This document shows, in pieces, positions 27,489 through 35,633 of a DNA stretch of 64,000 nt; the first letter of the stretch is position 1, and every line of letters starts with the position of its first letter. The notes under the pieces were generated by a model, which was not told the origin of the DNA, made no database searches, and was given only the letters and a program-made list of their open reading frames with translations. The position numbers were made by a program, and so were the translations under genes. Origin of the DNA: Streptomyces sp. NRRL F-6676 (GTDB lineage Bacteria > Actinomycetota > Actinomycetes > Streptomycetales > Streptomycetaceae); contig NZ_JOHS01000008.1 in assembly GCF_000725625.1 (NCBI RefSeq), forward strand, positions 186,001-250,000. The letters are read 5' to 3'.

Positions 27489-29228
27489 TCAGCCGTCCTC
27501 CTGCTCCGGCCCGCAGGAACTGCCGTCCGGGGGCAGGGTGCCGTACAGCAGGAAGGTGTCGACCTTGCGGTGCACGCACGGCGAGGAGGCGTAACCGGTG
27601 TGTCCCTCGCCCCTGTTGTCGAGCACCACGGCGGAGGGGCCGAGCCGTTTCGCGGTCTCCACCGTCCAGCGGTACGGGGTGGCCGGGTCGCCGCGGGTGC
27701 CGACCAGCAGCATCTTCGGCGCGGGCACGTTCCGTACGTCCTCGCGCACGAAGTCGGTGCCCCGGGGGCGGCCGTAGCACATCAGCACCTCGGCCAGCCG
27801 GTAGCGGCCGAAGACCGGCGACGCCTCCTCGTAACGTGTGCGCAGCCGGCCGAGGTCGCCGACCATCTGGGCGGCGGTGCGACGGTCGGGGTCGTCGGCG
27901 CAGTTGACGGCCATCAGCGCGGCCGGGAGGTTGTCGGCCGGCACGTCCTCGGGGTCGACGAGCCCGCCGCCGGCCCGGGCGCCCCCGGTGGCGGGGGCGG
28001 TGTCCTCGCGCCCGGGCGCGGGGCGGGAGCCGGTCAGGTCCGCGTACCCGGGGACCGGGCCGGGGCGGGGCGGTGCGGCGGGACCGTCGGGTGCGGCGGC
28101 CCTGGGGGGTACGACCGTGCCGCCGCCGGTGAAGCCCGTGAGGCGGCCGGCGTCGCCGCCCTGTGTCAGGTCGGCGAGCGCCTGTTCGAGCGCCGGCCAG
28201 AACTCCTCGCTGTACAGCCCCTGTCCGATGGCCGCGACCAGGTCCTGCCCGGTGAACTGTCCGCCGAAGTCGGTCGGCAGCGGATCCTCGTCCAGCGACC
28301 CCACCAGCCGTACCACCTGCTCCCGGGCGGCGCGGGCGTCCTGCCCGAACGGGCAGGCGACGTCCTGGGCGCACCAGGCGAGGAAGTCCTCCAGCGCCCG
28401 CTGCTGTCCCGCCGCGCTCACCACACCCTGCTCGTCCAGCGACTCCGTGAGGGTGTCGACGCCGTCGAACACCATCCGCCCGACCTTCTTCGGGAACTGC
28501 GCCGCGTACACCGCGCCGAGCCGCGTGCCGTAGGAGAAGCCGAGGTAGTTGAGCCGGTCGTCGCCCAGCGCCTGGCGCATGACGTCCAGGTCGCGGGCCG
28601 CGTTCACCGTGCCGATGTGCCGCAGCACCGGCCCCGAGTGCGCGGTGCACTGGGCCACTGCCGAGCGCAGCGCCTTCAGCGCTGCTTCGGGATCCTGCCC
28701 GACGGCGCCGTCCTCGGTCGCCGCCAGCATCTCGTCGGTGCCCTCGCCGCAGCTCACGGGGGAGGAGCGGCCGACGCCGCGCGGATCGAAGGTGACCACG
28801 TCGTAGCCCTCGGTCAGACCCATGAAGTCCTTGCCGCCCAGGGCCAACTGGGGGACGCCCGGGCCGCCGGGTCCGCCGAAGTTCAGCAGCACCGAACCCC
28901 GGGACGGGCCCGACGCGCGGTAGCGGGCCAGCGCCAGGTCGAGCGTGCCGGCGGCGGGGCGGGCGTAGTCGAGCGGCACGGTGACCTTGCCGCACTCCAG
29001 GTCGGACGGCATGCCGTCGCCCTCGCACGCGGACCAGGCGACGCGCTGCCGGTAGAAGCGCGAGAGATCGGGAGGGGAAGGGGAAGAGGGGGCGGTGCGT
29101 GGCGTGGTCGGTGACGGGCCGGTGGCCGCCGCCGGGGCCGACGGGGCGCCGGCCGGGCCGAGCAGGGCGAGCGCCGTCGCCGTGACCGCCGCCGCGGCGG
29201 CCGGCCGGCATCCGAACATCGGCAGCAT
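27489..29228 (-). CDS. Secreted alpha/beta hydrolase, tripeptidyl aminopeptidase-like
   Basis: A 579-residue exported hydrolase of the Streptomyces tripeptidyl aminopeptidase/SlpD-type family. It has a signal peptide (hydrophobic AAAAAVTATALALLGPAG), the oxyanion motif NFGGPGGPG, nucleophile Ser in GFSYGTRLG (about residue 236), Asp in GTRGDPATPY and His in GEGHTGY. The C-terminal domain has paired Cys (NCADDP, LMCYGRP, SSPCVH), suggesting disulphides outside the cell. An insert of about 80 Pro/Gly/Ala-rich residues (around 365-430) is unusual and may be a flexible loop. The function is probably extracellular peptide cleavage. Confidence 0.9.
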   Translation of the reverse strand: MLPMFGCRPAAAAAVTATALALLGPAGAPSAPAAATGPSPTTPRTAPSSPSPPDLSRFYRQRVAWSACEGDGMPSDLECGKVTVPLDYARPAAGTLDLALARYRASGPSRGSVLLNFGGPGGPGVPQLALGGKDFMGLTEGYDVVTFDPRGVGRSSPVSCGEGTDEMLAATEDGAVGQDPEAALKALRSAVAQCTAHSGPVLRHIGTVNAARDLDVMRQALGDDRLNYLGFSYGTRLGAVYAAQFPKKVGRMVFDGVDTLTESLDEQGVVSAAGQQRALEDFLAWCAQDVACPFGQDARAAREQVVRLVGSLDEDPLPTDFGGQFTGQDLVAAIGQGLYSEEFWPALEQALADLTQGGDAGRLTGFTGGGTVVPPRAAAPDGPAAPPRPGPVPGYADLTGSRPAPGREDTAPATGGARAGGGLVDPEDVPADNLPAALMAVNCADDPDRRTAAQMVGDLGRLRTRYEEASPVFGRYRLAEVLMCYGRPRGTDFVREDVRNVPAPKMLLVGTRGDPATPYRWTVETAKRLGPSAVVLDNRGEGHTGYASSPCVHRKVDTFLLYGTLPPDGSSCGPEQEDG

Positions 29229-29373
29229 GCGGCCTCCCGGTACACCCGGCTGCGCACCGGGAACTCCCCCTGTTCGAGCCGTGCCCGCCCCCGGCTCACC
29301 ATAGGCGGGCCGGGCCCGCGCCGCCTCCGGACGGCGGGGGAGGGGCGGCGGGCGTACGTCGGCGGGGTGTACG

Positions 29374-30582
29374 TCAGCGGGCCGCGCGGGACGGGTCCGG
29401 TGCGGTGGGTTTCTCCTGGCGGTCCCGAGGGGTGCCGCCGGCCGCCGGGCGGGGGACGAACGCCCAGTCCATCCGGGGCTCGACCACGTGCCGGAAGGCC
29501 GTCCGTACCGGCGCCGAGCAGAGCGCGGTGATCATGCCGACCGCGAGCGCGGTGACCAGCAGCTCACCAGCGGGCGTGTGCAGCCAGGGGTGGTCGTACC
29601 AGCCCCAGAAGCGCGAGGACTTGATCAGGAAGCCGTGCAGCAGATAGCCGTACATCGTGCCCGCGCCCAGCGTGGTGAACCACATGTGGCGGCGCGGCAC
29701 CCAGGCGAGGAAGCACGCCGTCAGCGCCAGCGCGAGCACGAACAGCGCCGGCGTGGTCAGCAGCCCCGCCCACGCGGGGGCGCCCTGGCCGGTGACCGCG
29801 CCCCGGTGGTACAGCCAGCCCGCGTCGAACGACGGGGCCGCCCAGTACGCCGCCGCCAGTACGGCCGCGAACACGGGGAGCGCCAGCAGCCGGGCCCGGC
29901 GGGTGCGCAGCCGTGCGAAGTGCGCCGGGCGCAGGGCGAGGCCGAGGACGAAGTACGGCAGGAAGCCGAGGGCGCGCTGTATCGACAGATCGCCGCCGAG
30001 GTCGGGGGAGCAGGCGGCGAGCATCGCCAGGCCCATGGCGAGGGGGAGCGGGTGACGCAGCATCAGCCACAGGGGGGTGGTGAGCCGCCAGATGAACAGC
30101 GCGACCAGGAACCACATCACGTACCAGGGGTCCAGCAGGCTCAGCGGGTAGCCCGGGTCGTCCTGTGCCCACCGGTAGAAGAGCGTGTACGCCGTCTCGA
30201 AGATCAGGTACGGGACCACCACGCCGGTGATCAGCCGCTTGAGGCGGCCGGGGGCCATGTCGAAGCTCCGCGAGAAGTAGCCGGAGATCAGGGCGAAGGC
30301 GGGCATGTGGAAGGCGTAGACGGTGAGGTAGACGGCGTGGGCGGTGCGGCTGCCGTAGGTGAGGGGTTCCCAGGCGTGGCCGCAGGCGACCAACACGATG
30401 GTGAGGTATTTCGCGTTGTCGAAGAAGGGGTTGCGGGGAGTGGACCCGGCGGACCTCTTGGGTTCCCCGGACTCCTTGGGTTCCGCGGAGCGGTGGGGTG
30501 GTGGGGGTTGTCGGGCGGGTTGCGTGGGTACGGGTGGGGATGAGTGGGGGGCCTGGGGGGTGTCGGGCACCGCATCTCCCAT
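29374..30582 (-). CDS. Acyltransferase 3 family integral membrane protein
   Basis: A 402-residue membrane acyltransferase of the fucose O-acetylase/OafA type. A Pro-rich cytoplasmic lead of about 50 residues precedes the catalytic start (RNPFFDNAKYLTIVLVACGHAWE), where the His is conserved, followed by about ten hydrophobic helices. Such proteins transfer acyl groups to sugars, lipids or antibiotics. There are no glycan genes nearby. The ATG at 30582 is close to GGGG-rich DNA; a later start near residue 50 cannot be excluded, because the first 50 residues are low complexity. Confidence 0.85.
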   Translation of the reverse strand: MGDAVPDTPQAPHSSPPVPTQPARQPPPPHRSAEPKESGEPKRSAGSTPRNPFFDNAKYLTIVLVACGHAWEPLTYGSRTAHAVYLTVYAFHMPAFALISGYFSRSFDMAPGRLKRLITGVVVPYLIFETAYTLFYRWAQDDPGYPLSLLDPWYVMWFLVALFIWRLTTPLWLMLRHPLPLAMGLAMLAACSPDLGGDLSIQRALGFLPYFVLGLALRPAHFARLRTRRARLLALPVFAAVLAAAYWAAPSFDAGWLYHRGAVTGQGAPAWAGLLTTPALFVLALALTACFLAWVPRRHMWFTTLGAGTMYGYLLHGFLIKSSRFWGWYDHPWLHTPAGELLVTALAVGMITALCSAPVRTAFRHVVEPRMDWAFVPRPAAGGTPRDRQEKPTAPDPSRAAR

Positions 30583-30639
30583 GCGCGGGGACGTTGGACG
30601 GACCAGGCGCGCCTGCCCCGTTGTGCGCGGGTCATTCGT

Positions 30640-30785
30640 GGGGGCGGGGAAGGCCGTCCCAATGGCGGAACGGGGTTTTCCCCGCCCCCTCTGTCCTTCC
30701 GTCCGCCGGGGGCTCCGCCCCCTTCGACCCGGGGGTGGGGGAGCGTGGGATTCCGCTCCCCGCGCCCCGGTCCGCGTCCCCTGAG
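30640..30785 (-). repeat. Dispersed GC-rich intergenic repeat, copy 3 (reverse orientation)
   Basis: Read on the - strand this contains GGGGCGCGGGG, then GTCGAAGGGGGCGGAGCCCCC, the order seen in the other copies. It fills the gap between the acyltransferase start and the small membrane protein gene. Confidence 0.6.
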
Positions 30786-30793
30786 GCGCGTGT

Positions 30794-31057
30794 TCAGCGG
30801 CGGGACATGCCGCGGTCCAGTGCCGCTATTCCCAGTGCTGCCAGGGCGATCTGGATCAGCCATTCGATCCAGTCGACGCCGTTCGTGTCGGCGACGCCGA
30901 GGGCCGAGGCGAGGGCGGAGCCGATGAGTGCGGCGACGATGCCGACCAGGATGGTCAGCAGGATGCCGATGTGCTGGCGGCCCGGGACGACGAGGCGGCC
31001 CAGTACGCCGATGACGATTCCGATCACGATGGCGCTGACGATGCCCGCGATCTCCAT
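30794..31057 (-). CDS. GlsB/YeaQ/YmgE stress-associated membrane protein
   Basis: An 87-residue membrane protein with three hydrophobic helices and the family pattern VIGIVIGVLGRLVVPGRQHIG, then LVGIVAALIGSALA. The family is called transglycosylase-associated, but no activity is established; expression is often stress-induced. AGGAGG is 7-8 bp ahead of the ATG. No clear sigma-B promoter was found in the 97 bp between it and crtU. Confidence 0.9.
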   Translation of the reverse strand: MEIAGIVSAIVIGIVIGVLGRLVVPGRQHIGILLTILVGIVAALIGSALASALGVADTNGVDWIEWLIQIALAALGIAALDRGMSRR

Positions 31058-31154
31058 CTCTGCCCCTCCTTGTGAAGTCCCCCGTGCACTCTCTGTACGA
31101 GGCCTTGTAAGAGGTCGGATGCCCGCTGTCGGCCGGGGCAGTCCGGCTGTCCGG

Positions 31155-32729
31155 TCACCGGCCGTCCGCGGGTCCGGCGAGCCGGGCCAGTCCGCGCAGT
31201 ACGGGCGTACGGCCCCGGCGCGGCACCGTCCAGAGTGTGTGCCCGCGTACGCCCCACCGCGCCAGCAGCGCGCTCGCGGCGAGGAAGCCCGTGGTCGCGG
31301 CGCGTTCCATCAGGGCGACCGGCAGTTCCGTGCGCACCAGGTCCCCGGCGACCGTCACGGCCGGGTCGGGCGTGCGGACGGTGGGCCGGCCGGCGTGGGT
31401 GCCCACGGCGAACAGCGGGCAGTCCGCCCGCCACTCGTGGCGCGCGTCGACGATCCGGGCGTCCCGCGTCTCGGGGTACACCCGGTGCAACTGCTCGATC
31501 AGCCGCCGCTGTTCGGCCTCCCGGCCGGCGCCCTCGCCGGCCAGCGCGTACGCGTGCAGCTCGACGACCGAGCCACCGGTCCGCGCCGCCCACCGGGCCG
31601 CCTCGCCCTCCCACCGCTCCAGCACGCTGACGTTGTCCAGCGACCCGTACCCGCTGGTGCCGAGGAAGCCCGGCCGGTCCGGCGCCACCGGCCGGTCCAG
31701 CCACAGCCGGCTGACCAGGAACGGCGGCGCGGTGCGCAGCCGGGCGATCCCCGCCCGCCACTCCTCGGTGACCAGCCGGGGAGACTCCCCGACGACCGCC
31801 TTCAGCCCACCGGTGTCCAGCGCGAGCACGAGCCCGTCGTACCGCGCCGGGCGGCCCCCGGACGCGCGGACGACGCACCCGCCGTCCGGCGCCGGAGCCA
31901 CGCCCCGCACCGCCGTCCCCGTACGGATGTCCACGCCCAGGCCGGCCAGACGGCGGGCCAGCGGTTCCCAGAGGGCGGTGGGGAACGGCTCGCGGGGGAC
32001 GTCGAAGAGGAGGCCCTCGCCGGAGCCGAGGAAGTAGATGTGGAACATCAGCACCATCTCGGCCGCCGACAACTCGCGCGGGTCGGCGAAGAAGCTGCGC
32101 GAGAACACCTCGAACGCCAGGTGGTGCGCGGCCGGGGGAAAGCGGACGGAGGCGAGGAAGTCGTCGGCGCTGACACCGTCCAGCCGCGCGTAGACCTCCG
32201 GCACGCGCACGTCGAGCAGGGGCAGCGCGGCCCGCGGCCGCATCCGCAGCAGGTCGCGGCCGCGGAAGGCGGGGCTGAGCACGGCGAAGCCCAGCGCGCT
32301 CCACGGAGGCGTGCGCGGCACGTGCCGGAAGCCGTCGCGCAGGCCGTCGGCGTGCACGAGGGGGTAGTCGGGGAGGCCGGTGAGCAGGTCGAGCCCCGGG
32401 TCCGTCCGGCGCAACAGGGCGCGCAGGTTGTAGTACTGGCGGAAGAACGCGTGGAAGCCGCGGCTCATGGTGACCCGGCTGCCGTCCGCCAGCGTCACCG
32501 GGTGTCCCGCCAGCCGGCCGCCGAGCACCGGCTCCCGTTCGTACAGCGTGACGCGTACGCCCCGTTCGGCCAGCCCGGTCGCCGCCGCGAGCCCCGCGAT
32601 GCCGCCGCCGACCACCGCGACCGAGGGGGCCTCGCCGGTGACGCGGGGGCGGCCGGGCGCGGGGTCGAGGCGGACCGCCCGGCGGTCCCGGCCGCGCCCC
32701 GGGGAGACGGCGCCCGCCGGGGGCCTCAC
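31155..32729 (-). CDS. crtU: CrtU, carotene desaturase/methyltransferase (isorenieratene synthase type)
   Basis: A 524-residue flavoprotein of the CrtI superfamily that converts beta-rings of carotenoids to aromatic (phi) rings, giving isorenieratene from beta-carotene. The FAD motif is SVAVVGGGIAGLAAATGLAERG at about 37-58, with LYEREPVLGGRLAG next; TMSRGFHAFFRQYYNLR is characteristic of CrtU. The GTG start overlaps the crtT stop (GTGA at 32726-32729). A 35-residue lead before the Rossmann fold is longer than usual. It is the last gene of crtY-crtT-crtU, transcribed leftward. Confidence 0.9.
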   Translation of the reverse strand: MRPPAGAVSPGRGRDRRAVRLDPAPGRPRVTGEAPSVAVVGGGIAGLAAATGLAERGVRVTLYEREPVLGGRLAGHPVTLADGSRVTMSRGFHAFFRQYYNLRALLRRTDPGLDLLTGLPDYPLVHADGLRDGFRHVPRTPPWSALGFAVLSPAFRGRDLLRMRPRAALPLLDVRVPEVYARLDGVSADDFLASVRFPPAAHHLAFEVFSRSFFADPRELSAAEMVLMFHIYFLGSGEGLLFDVPREPFPTALWEPLARRLAGLGVDIRTGTAVRGVAPAPDGGCVVRASGGRPARYDGLVLALDTGGLKAVVGESPRLVTEEWRAGIARLRTAPPFLVSRLWLDRPVAPDRPGFLGTSGYGSLDNVSVLERWEGEAARWAARTGGSVVELHAYALAGEGAGREAEQRRLIEQLHRVYPETRDARIVDARHEWRADCPLFAVGTHAGRPTVRTPDPAVTVAGDLVRTELPVALMERAATTGFLAASALLARWGVRGHTLWTVPRRGRTPVLRGLARLAGPADGR

Positions 32730-33436
32730 GCGGGCACCCGGCCCACGAACGTGTGGGTGATCCCCGTCTGCCAGCCCGGCAGCGGCAGCACCCGCACGTC
32801 CGCGAACCCGGCCCGCGAGAGCCGCCTGCCGAACGCGTCCGCCGTGTCGAAGCCGACGACGCTGCGCCACAGATGGCGGTAGAGGGCGCCGTCGCCGTAC
32901 GCGCTGCCGAGCGGCGTGACGATGCCACGGCACACGGCGTCCCAGACCAGCCGGTGCGCCCGCCGGCCGCTGAGCGCGTACTCGTGCACCGCGAGCCGTC
33001 CGCCCGGCGCCAACAGGCCGCGCACCTCGGCGAGTACGGCGTCCGGGTCGGCCACATTGCGCAGCAGGTACGCCGCGAACACCGCGTCGAACGGCCCGCG
33101 TACGCCCTCCTCGGCCAGGCGTTCGGCCGGCGCGTGGACGAACCTGACAGGGGCGGCCCACGGTTTGCCGGCGGCGCGGGCCAGCATCCCCGCCGACGCG
33201 TCCACCGCGGTGATCTCCGCCCGCGGCAGCACGGCCCGCAGCGCCGCCGTCGACGCGCCCGTGCCGCAGCCGAGGTCGAGGACGCGCGCCCCGGCGCCGC
33301 CGTCGGGCAGGCCGAGGCGGCGGGCGGAGCGGCGCAGCTGGGCGTGGTAGCCCGGATTGAGGGCGACCAGCGCGTCGTACCGGGGCGCGGCCCGGTCGAA
33401 CGCGCCGGCCAGCGCCTCGTCGCGCAACAGGGTCAT
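32726..33436 (-). CDS. crtT: CrtT, class I methyltransferase of the carotenoid cluster
   Basis: A 236-residue SAM-dependent methyltransferase with motif I VLDLGCGTGAST (about residues 50-61), ITAVDASAGML and a late DAVFAAYLLRNV, like the UbiE/COQ5 group. In Streptomyces crt clusters the gene between crtY and crtU is called crtT; its exact reaction has not been settled to my knowledge. The ATG overlaps the crtY stop by 4 bp and its own stop overlaps crtU, so translation is coupled across all three genes. Confidence 0.88.
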   Translation of the reverse strand: MTLLRDEALAGAFDRAAPRYDALVALNPGYHAQLRRSARRLGLPDGGAGARVLDLGCGTGASTAALRAVLPRAEITAVDASAGMLARAAGKPWAAPVRFVHAPAERLAEEGVRGPFDAVFAAYLLRNVADPDAVLAEVRGLLAPGGRLAVHEYALSGRRAHRLVWDAVCRGIVTPLGSAYGDGALYRHLWRSVVGFDTADAFGRRLSRAGFADVRVLPLPGWQTGITHTFVGRVPA

Positions 33437-34662
33437 GGGGACTCCTCGACGGGTGGGGGAGCGGGGGCAGGGGCGGGGAGCGGGCGGCGGGGGAGACGGG
33501 GAAGTTCCGCCGCCGTGCGCAGCATCGGGCGTACGGGGGCGTGCAGGCCGACGGCGAGATCCTCGTACAGGCCGGTGCCGCCGTCGAGGAAGCGCAGCAG
33601 CCGTGGCGTCGGCACCCGCGCGAACAGGCGGCTGAAGAACTCCGCGCCGTCCACCCGGCCGGTGTCCAGCGCCCGCAGCAGTACGGCGTCCATCGCCCGG
33701 GACCGGGCCGAGTGCGCGGGCGGCGGCAGCGGCCGGCGGCCCGCGCGGAGGGCGGCGGCGATCGCGCGGGTCTGCCGCTGCACGGCGGCGAACGTGTAGC
33801 CCGTCGACGGGCGGGTCGCGCCGCCCGCGGCGCCGATGCGGAAGACGGACGCGCCGGTCGTGCGGGCGAAGGGCGCGTCGGTCATCGGGATGACGCCGGA
33901 CTCCGTCGCCACCACCTCCAGCGGGCCGAGCCGCAGCACGTCCTCGGTGTACGCGCGCAGCGCCGCGTCGTACGCCTCCCGGGACAGGACGGTGCGGGAG
34001 AACTCGGTGTACTCCACCAGCGCCTCGTGCGGCCCGGTCGGCAGGACGTAACCGAACGCCAGTCCGTGCGCCGGGCGGGGGACGCGGAAGTCCATCAGCT
34101 CCACCACGGTGGGGTCGAACACGGGGCGGGAGGTGCGGACGAACCAGCCGCGGAAGTGCTGGAGCAGGGTGGTGCGGGCGGCGGGGAGGCTGCCGGGCGG
34201 CCGGGAGTCGAACACCCAGCGGGCGCGGACGGCGACGGGGGCGCCGTCCGCGTCCCTGCCGTGGAGCTCCGCGCCCCCGCGCACGCTCCGTACCGTCTCC
34301 ACGGCCACCTCCCGGCGCCGGATCGCGGGGCGTTCGGCGAGCCGCCGGGCCGCGAACGCCTCGAACGCGTCCGAGCGCAGCATCTTGTAGCGCAGCGGGG
34401 CGGTCTCCCCGACGGTCGCCCGCCCCGTCGGGCCGTGCACCCGCAGCCGCTGCCAGGTGGCGGTGAGGGCGCTGTCGTACGGGCCCGGGCCGCGCTCCCA
34501 GTAGCACCAGGTGCGCGGCGGCGGGCGCAGCGGGCCGGGGGGTGCGTCGAGGAGCAGTACGGAGGGGCGGGCGGCCGGTGCGGCGGAGGGGGCGGAGAGC
34601 CGGAGGGCGAGCGAGAGGCCGGCGGCGCCCGCGCCGACGATCACCACGTCCGCGTCGTTCAC
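33433..34662 (-). CDS. crtY: CrtY, lycopene beta-cyclase
   Basis: A 409-residue lycopene cyclase of the CrtY type, which closes beta-rings at the ends of lycopene using reduced FAD without net redox change. The N-terminal motif DVVIVGAGAAGLSLALRL is followed by RTWCYWERGP, which is typical of the family; FDSRPPG and GGATRPSTGYTF are also family hallmarks. The GTG start at 34662 is set by AAGGAGG 6-7 bp upstream. It is the first gene of the leftward crtYTU operon. 135 bp upstream of it is the stop of the ECF sigma gene; this gap has 14-bp tandem repeats. Confidence 0.93.
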   Translation of the reverse strand: MNDADVVIVGAGAAGLSLALRLSAPSAAPAARPSVLLLDAPPGPLRPPPRTWCYWERGPGPYDSALTATWQRLRVHGPTGRATVGETAPLRYKMLRSDAFEAFAARRLAERPAIRRREVAVETVRSVRGGAELHGRDADGAPVAVRARWVFDSRPPGSLPAARTTLLQHFRGWFVRTSRPVFDPTVVELMDFRVPRPAHGLAFGYVLPTGPHEALVEYTEFSRTVLSREAYDAALRAYTEDVLRLGPLEVVATESGVIPMTDAPFARTTGASVFRIGAAGGATRPSTGYTFAAVQRQTRAIAAALRAGRRPLPPPAHSARSRAMDAVLLRALDTGRVDGAEFFSRLFARVPTPRLLRFLDGGTGLYEDLAVGLHAPVRPMLRTAAELPRLPRRPLPAPAPAPPPVEESP

Positions 34663-34684
34663 CCGGGGCCTCCTTGTCGTCTGT

Positions 34685-34720
34685 ACCGCTCGCACCGCAC
34701 CGCTCGTACCGCACCGCTCG
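34685..34720. repeat. 14-bp tandem repeat upstream of crtY
   Basis: ACCGCTCGCACCGC, then ACCGCTCGTACCGC, then ACCGCTCG (2.6 units) lie 23-58 bp upstream of the crtY start, in the untranslated gap after the sigma gene. It could be a regulator site or a random expansion. Confidence 0.6.
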
Positions 34721-34797
34721 CGTCAGGGGTTCCGTCCGGGCACCGCGTCCGGATGCGGGCGGGGGCAGGAGTTTTCCTTCGTGCTCAGGCGGCGTGC

Positions 34798-35403
34798 TCA
34801 GACGGGTCGTTCCTCCGTGTGCCGCTCCTCCATGTCCCCCAGCCCGTGCCGCAGCCGGTGCAGTCCGCGCCGGGCGTGGCTCTTCACCGTGCCGAGCGGC
34901 CAGCCGGTGCGCTCGGCGATCTGGGCCTGGGTCAGGTCCTCGTAGAACGCCAGGCGGAGCACCCGCTGCTGCGCGGACGGCAGTCCGGCGAGCGCGCGGC
35001 CGACCAGCACGCGGTCCAGGACCGCCTCGCACGGCTCGTCGGCGTGGCCGCCGGGGGCGGCGGGCGGGGTGGCGGAGGCGACGGAGGCGAGCAGGTCCAG
35101 GCGGCGGGTCCGGGCGGACAGGGCGTCGGCGATCTTCCGCCGGGCGATGCCGACGATCCAGCCCGCCATCGCCCCGCGCTCGGGACGGTAGCCGTGCCGG
35201 CCGCGCCACACCCCGAGGAACACCTGCTGGGTGACGTCCTCCGCCTCCCGCACGTCGCCGAGCGAGCGTGCGGCGAGTCCGTGCACCAGGGCCGACCAGC
35301 GGTGGTACGCCGCGGCGAGACACGCCTCGTCCCCCTCGACGAGGCCGCGGGCGAGCTCCTCGTCCCCCGGCCCGTCCTCGACCGGTACCGGCGGTGCGGT
35401 CAT
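34798..35403 (-). CDS. ECF RNA polymerase sigma factor of the carotenoid cluster (LitS-like)
   Basis: A 201-residue extracytoplasmic-function sigma factor: region 2 (about 30-95, with LAARSLGDVREAEDVTQQVFLGVWR) and region 4 (about 130-190, with LPSAQQRVLRLAFYEDLTQAQIAERTGWPLGTVKSHARRGL). In S. coelicolor the ECF factor LitS directs light-induced crt transcription with LitR; this gene's place directly upstream of crtYTU fits that role, but no litR is in the window. There is no anti-sigma gene beside it. GAGGAG lies 8 bp before the ATG, and a good sigma-B-type promoter is 39 bp further up. Confidence 0.9.
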   Translation of the reverse strand: MTAPPVPVEDGPGDEELARGLVEGDEACLAAAYHRWSALVHGLAARSLGDVREAEDVTQQVFLGVWRGRHGYRPERGAMAGWIVGIARRKIADALSARTRRLDLLASVASATPPAAPGGHADEPCEAVLDRVLVGRALAGLPSAQQRVLRLAFYEDLTQAQIAERTGWPLGTVKSHARRGLHRLRHGLGDMEERHTEERPV

Positions 35404-35441
35404 GGCGGCGGCTCCTCGTACGGCGGATGGGCGAGTGCGGG

Positions 35442-35466
35442 GTACCCGCCCCGCCCCTCGCCATTC
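35442..35466 (-). promoter_or_regulatory. Sigma-B-type promoter for the carotenoid ECF sigma gene
   Basis: On the - strand, GAAT (35466-35463), 15 bp, then GGGTAC (35447-35442): an exact fit to GNNT-N14-16-GGGTAC. The expected RNA start near 35435 gives a leader of about 32 nt. Confidence 0.6.
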
Positions 35467-35633
35467 TGCGAGCCGGCGCGCACGATGCCGCGCGACATGC
35501 GGGGCGGTGCCGTTCCGGGGTCCTGCGGTGGTTGGTCCGGTGCGGTTCCGGGGTTCACCCGGCTGCCGGGGTTCGGGCCGGGGGATCCGTGGGACTCGGA
35601 GGGCCGGGGTCCGCCCGGTGAGAGGAGGCGCGC

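Noticed and set aside
30794..31154. Sigma-B promoter for the GlsB/YeaQ gene
   Set aside because: The short upstream region has no GGGTAC or GGGTAT with correct spacing.
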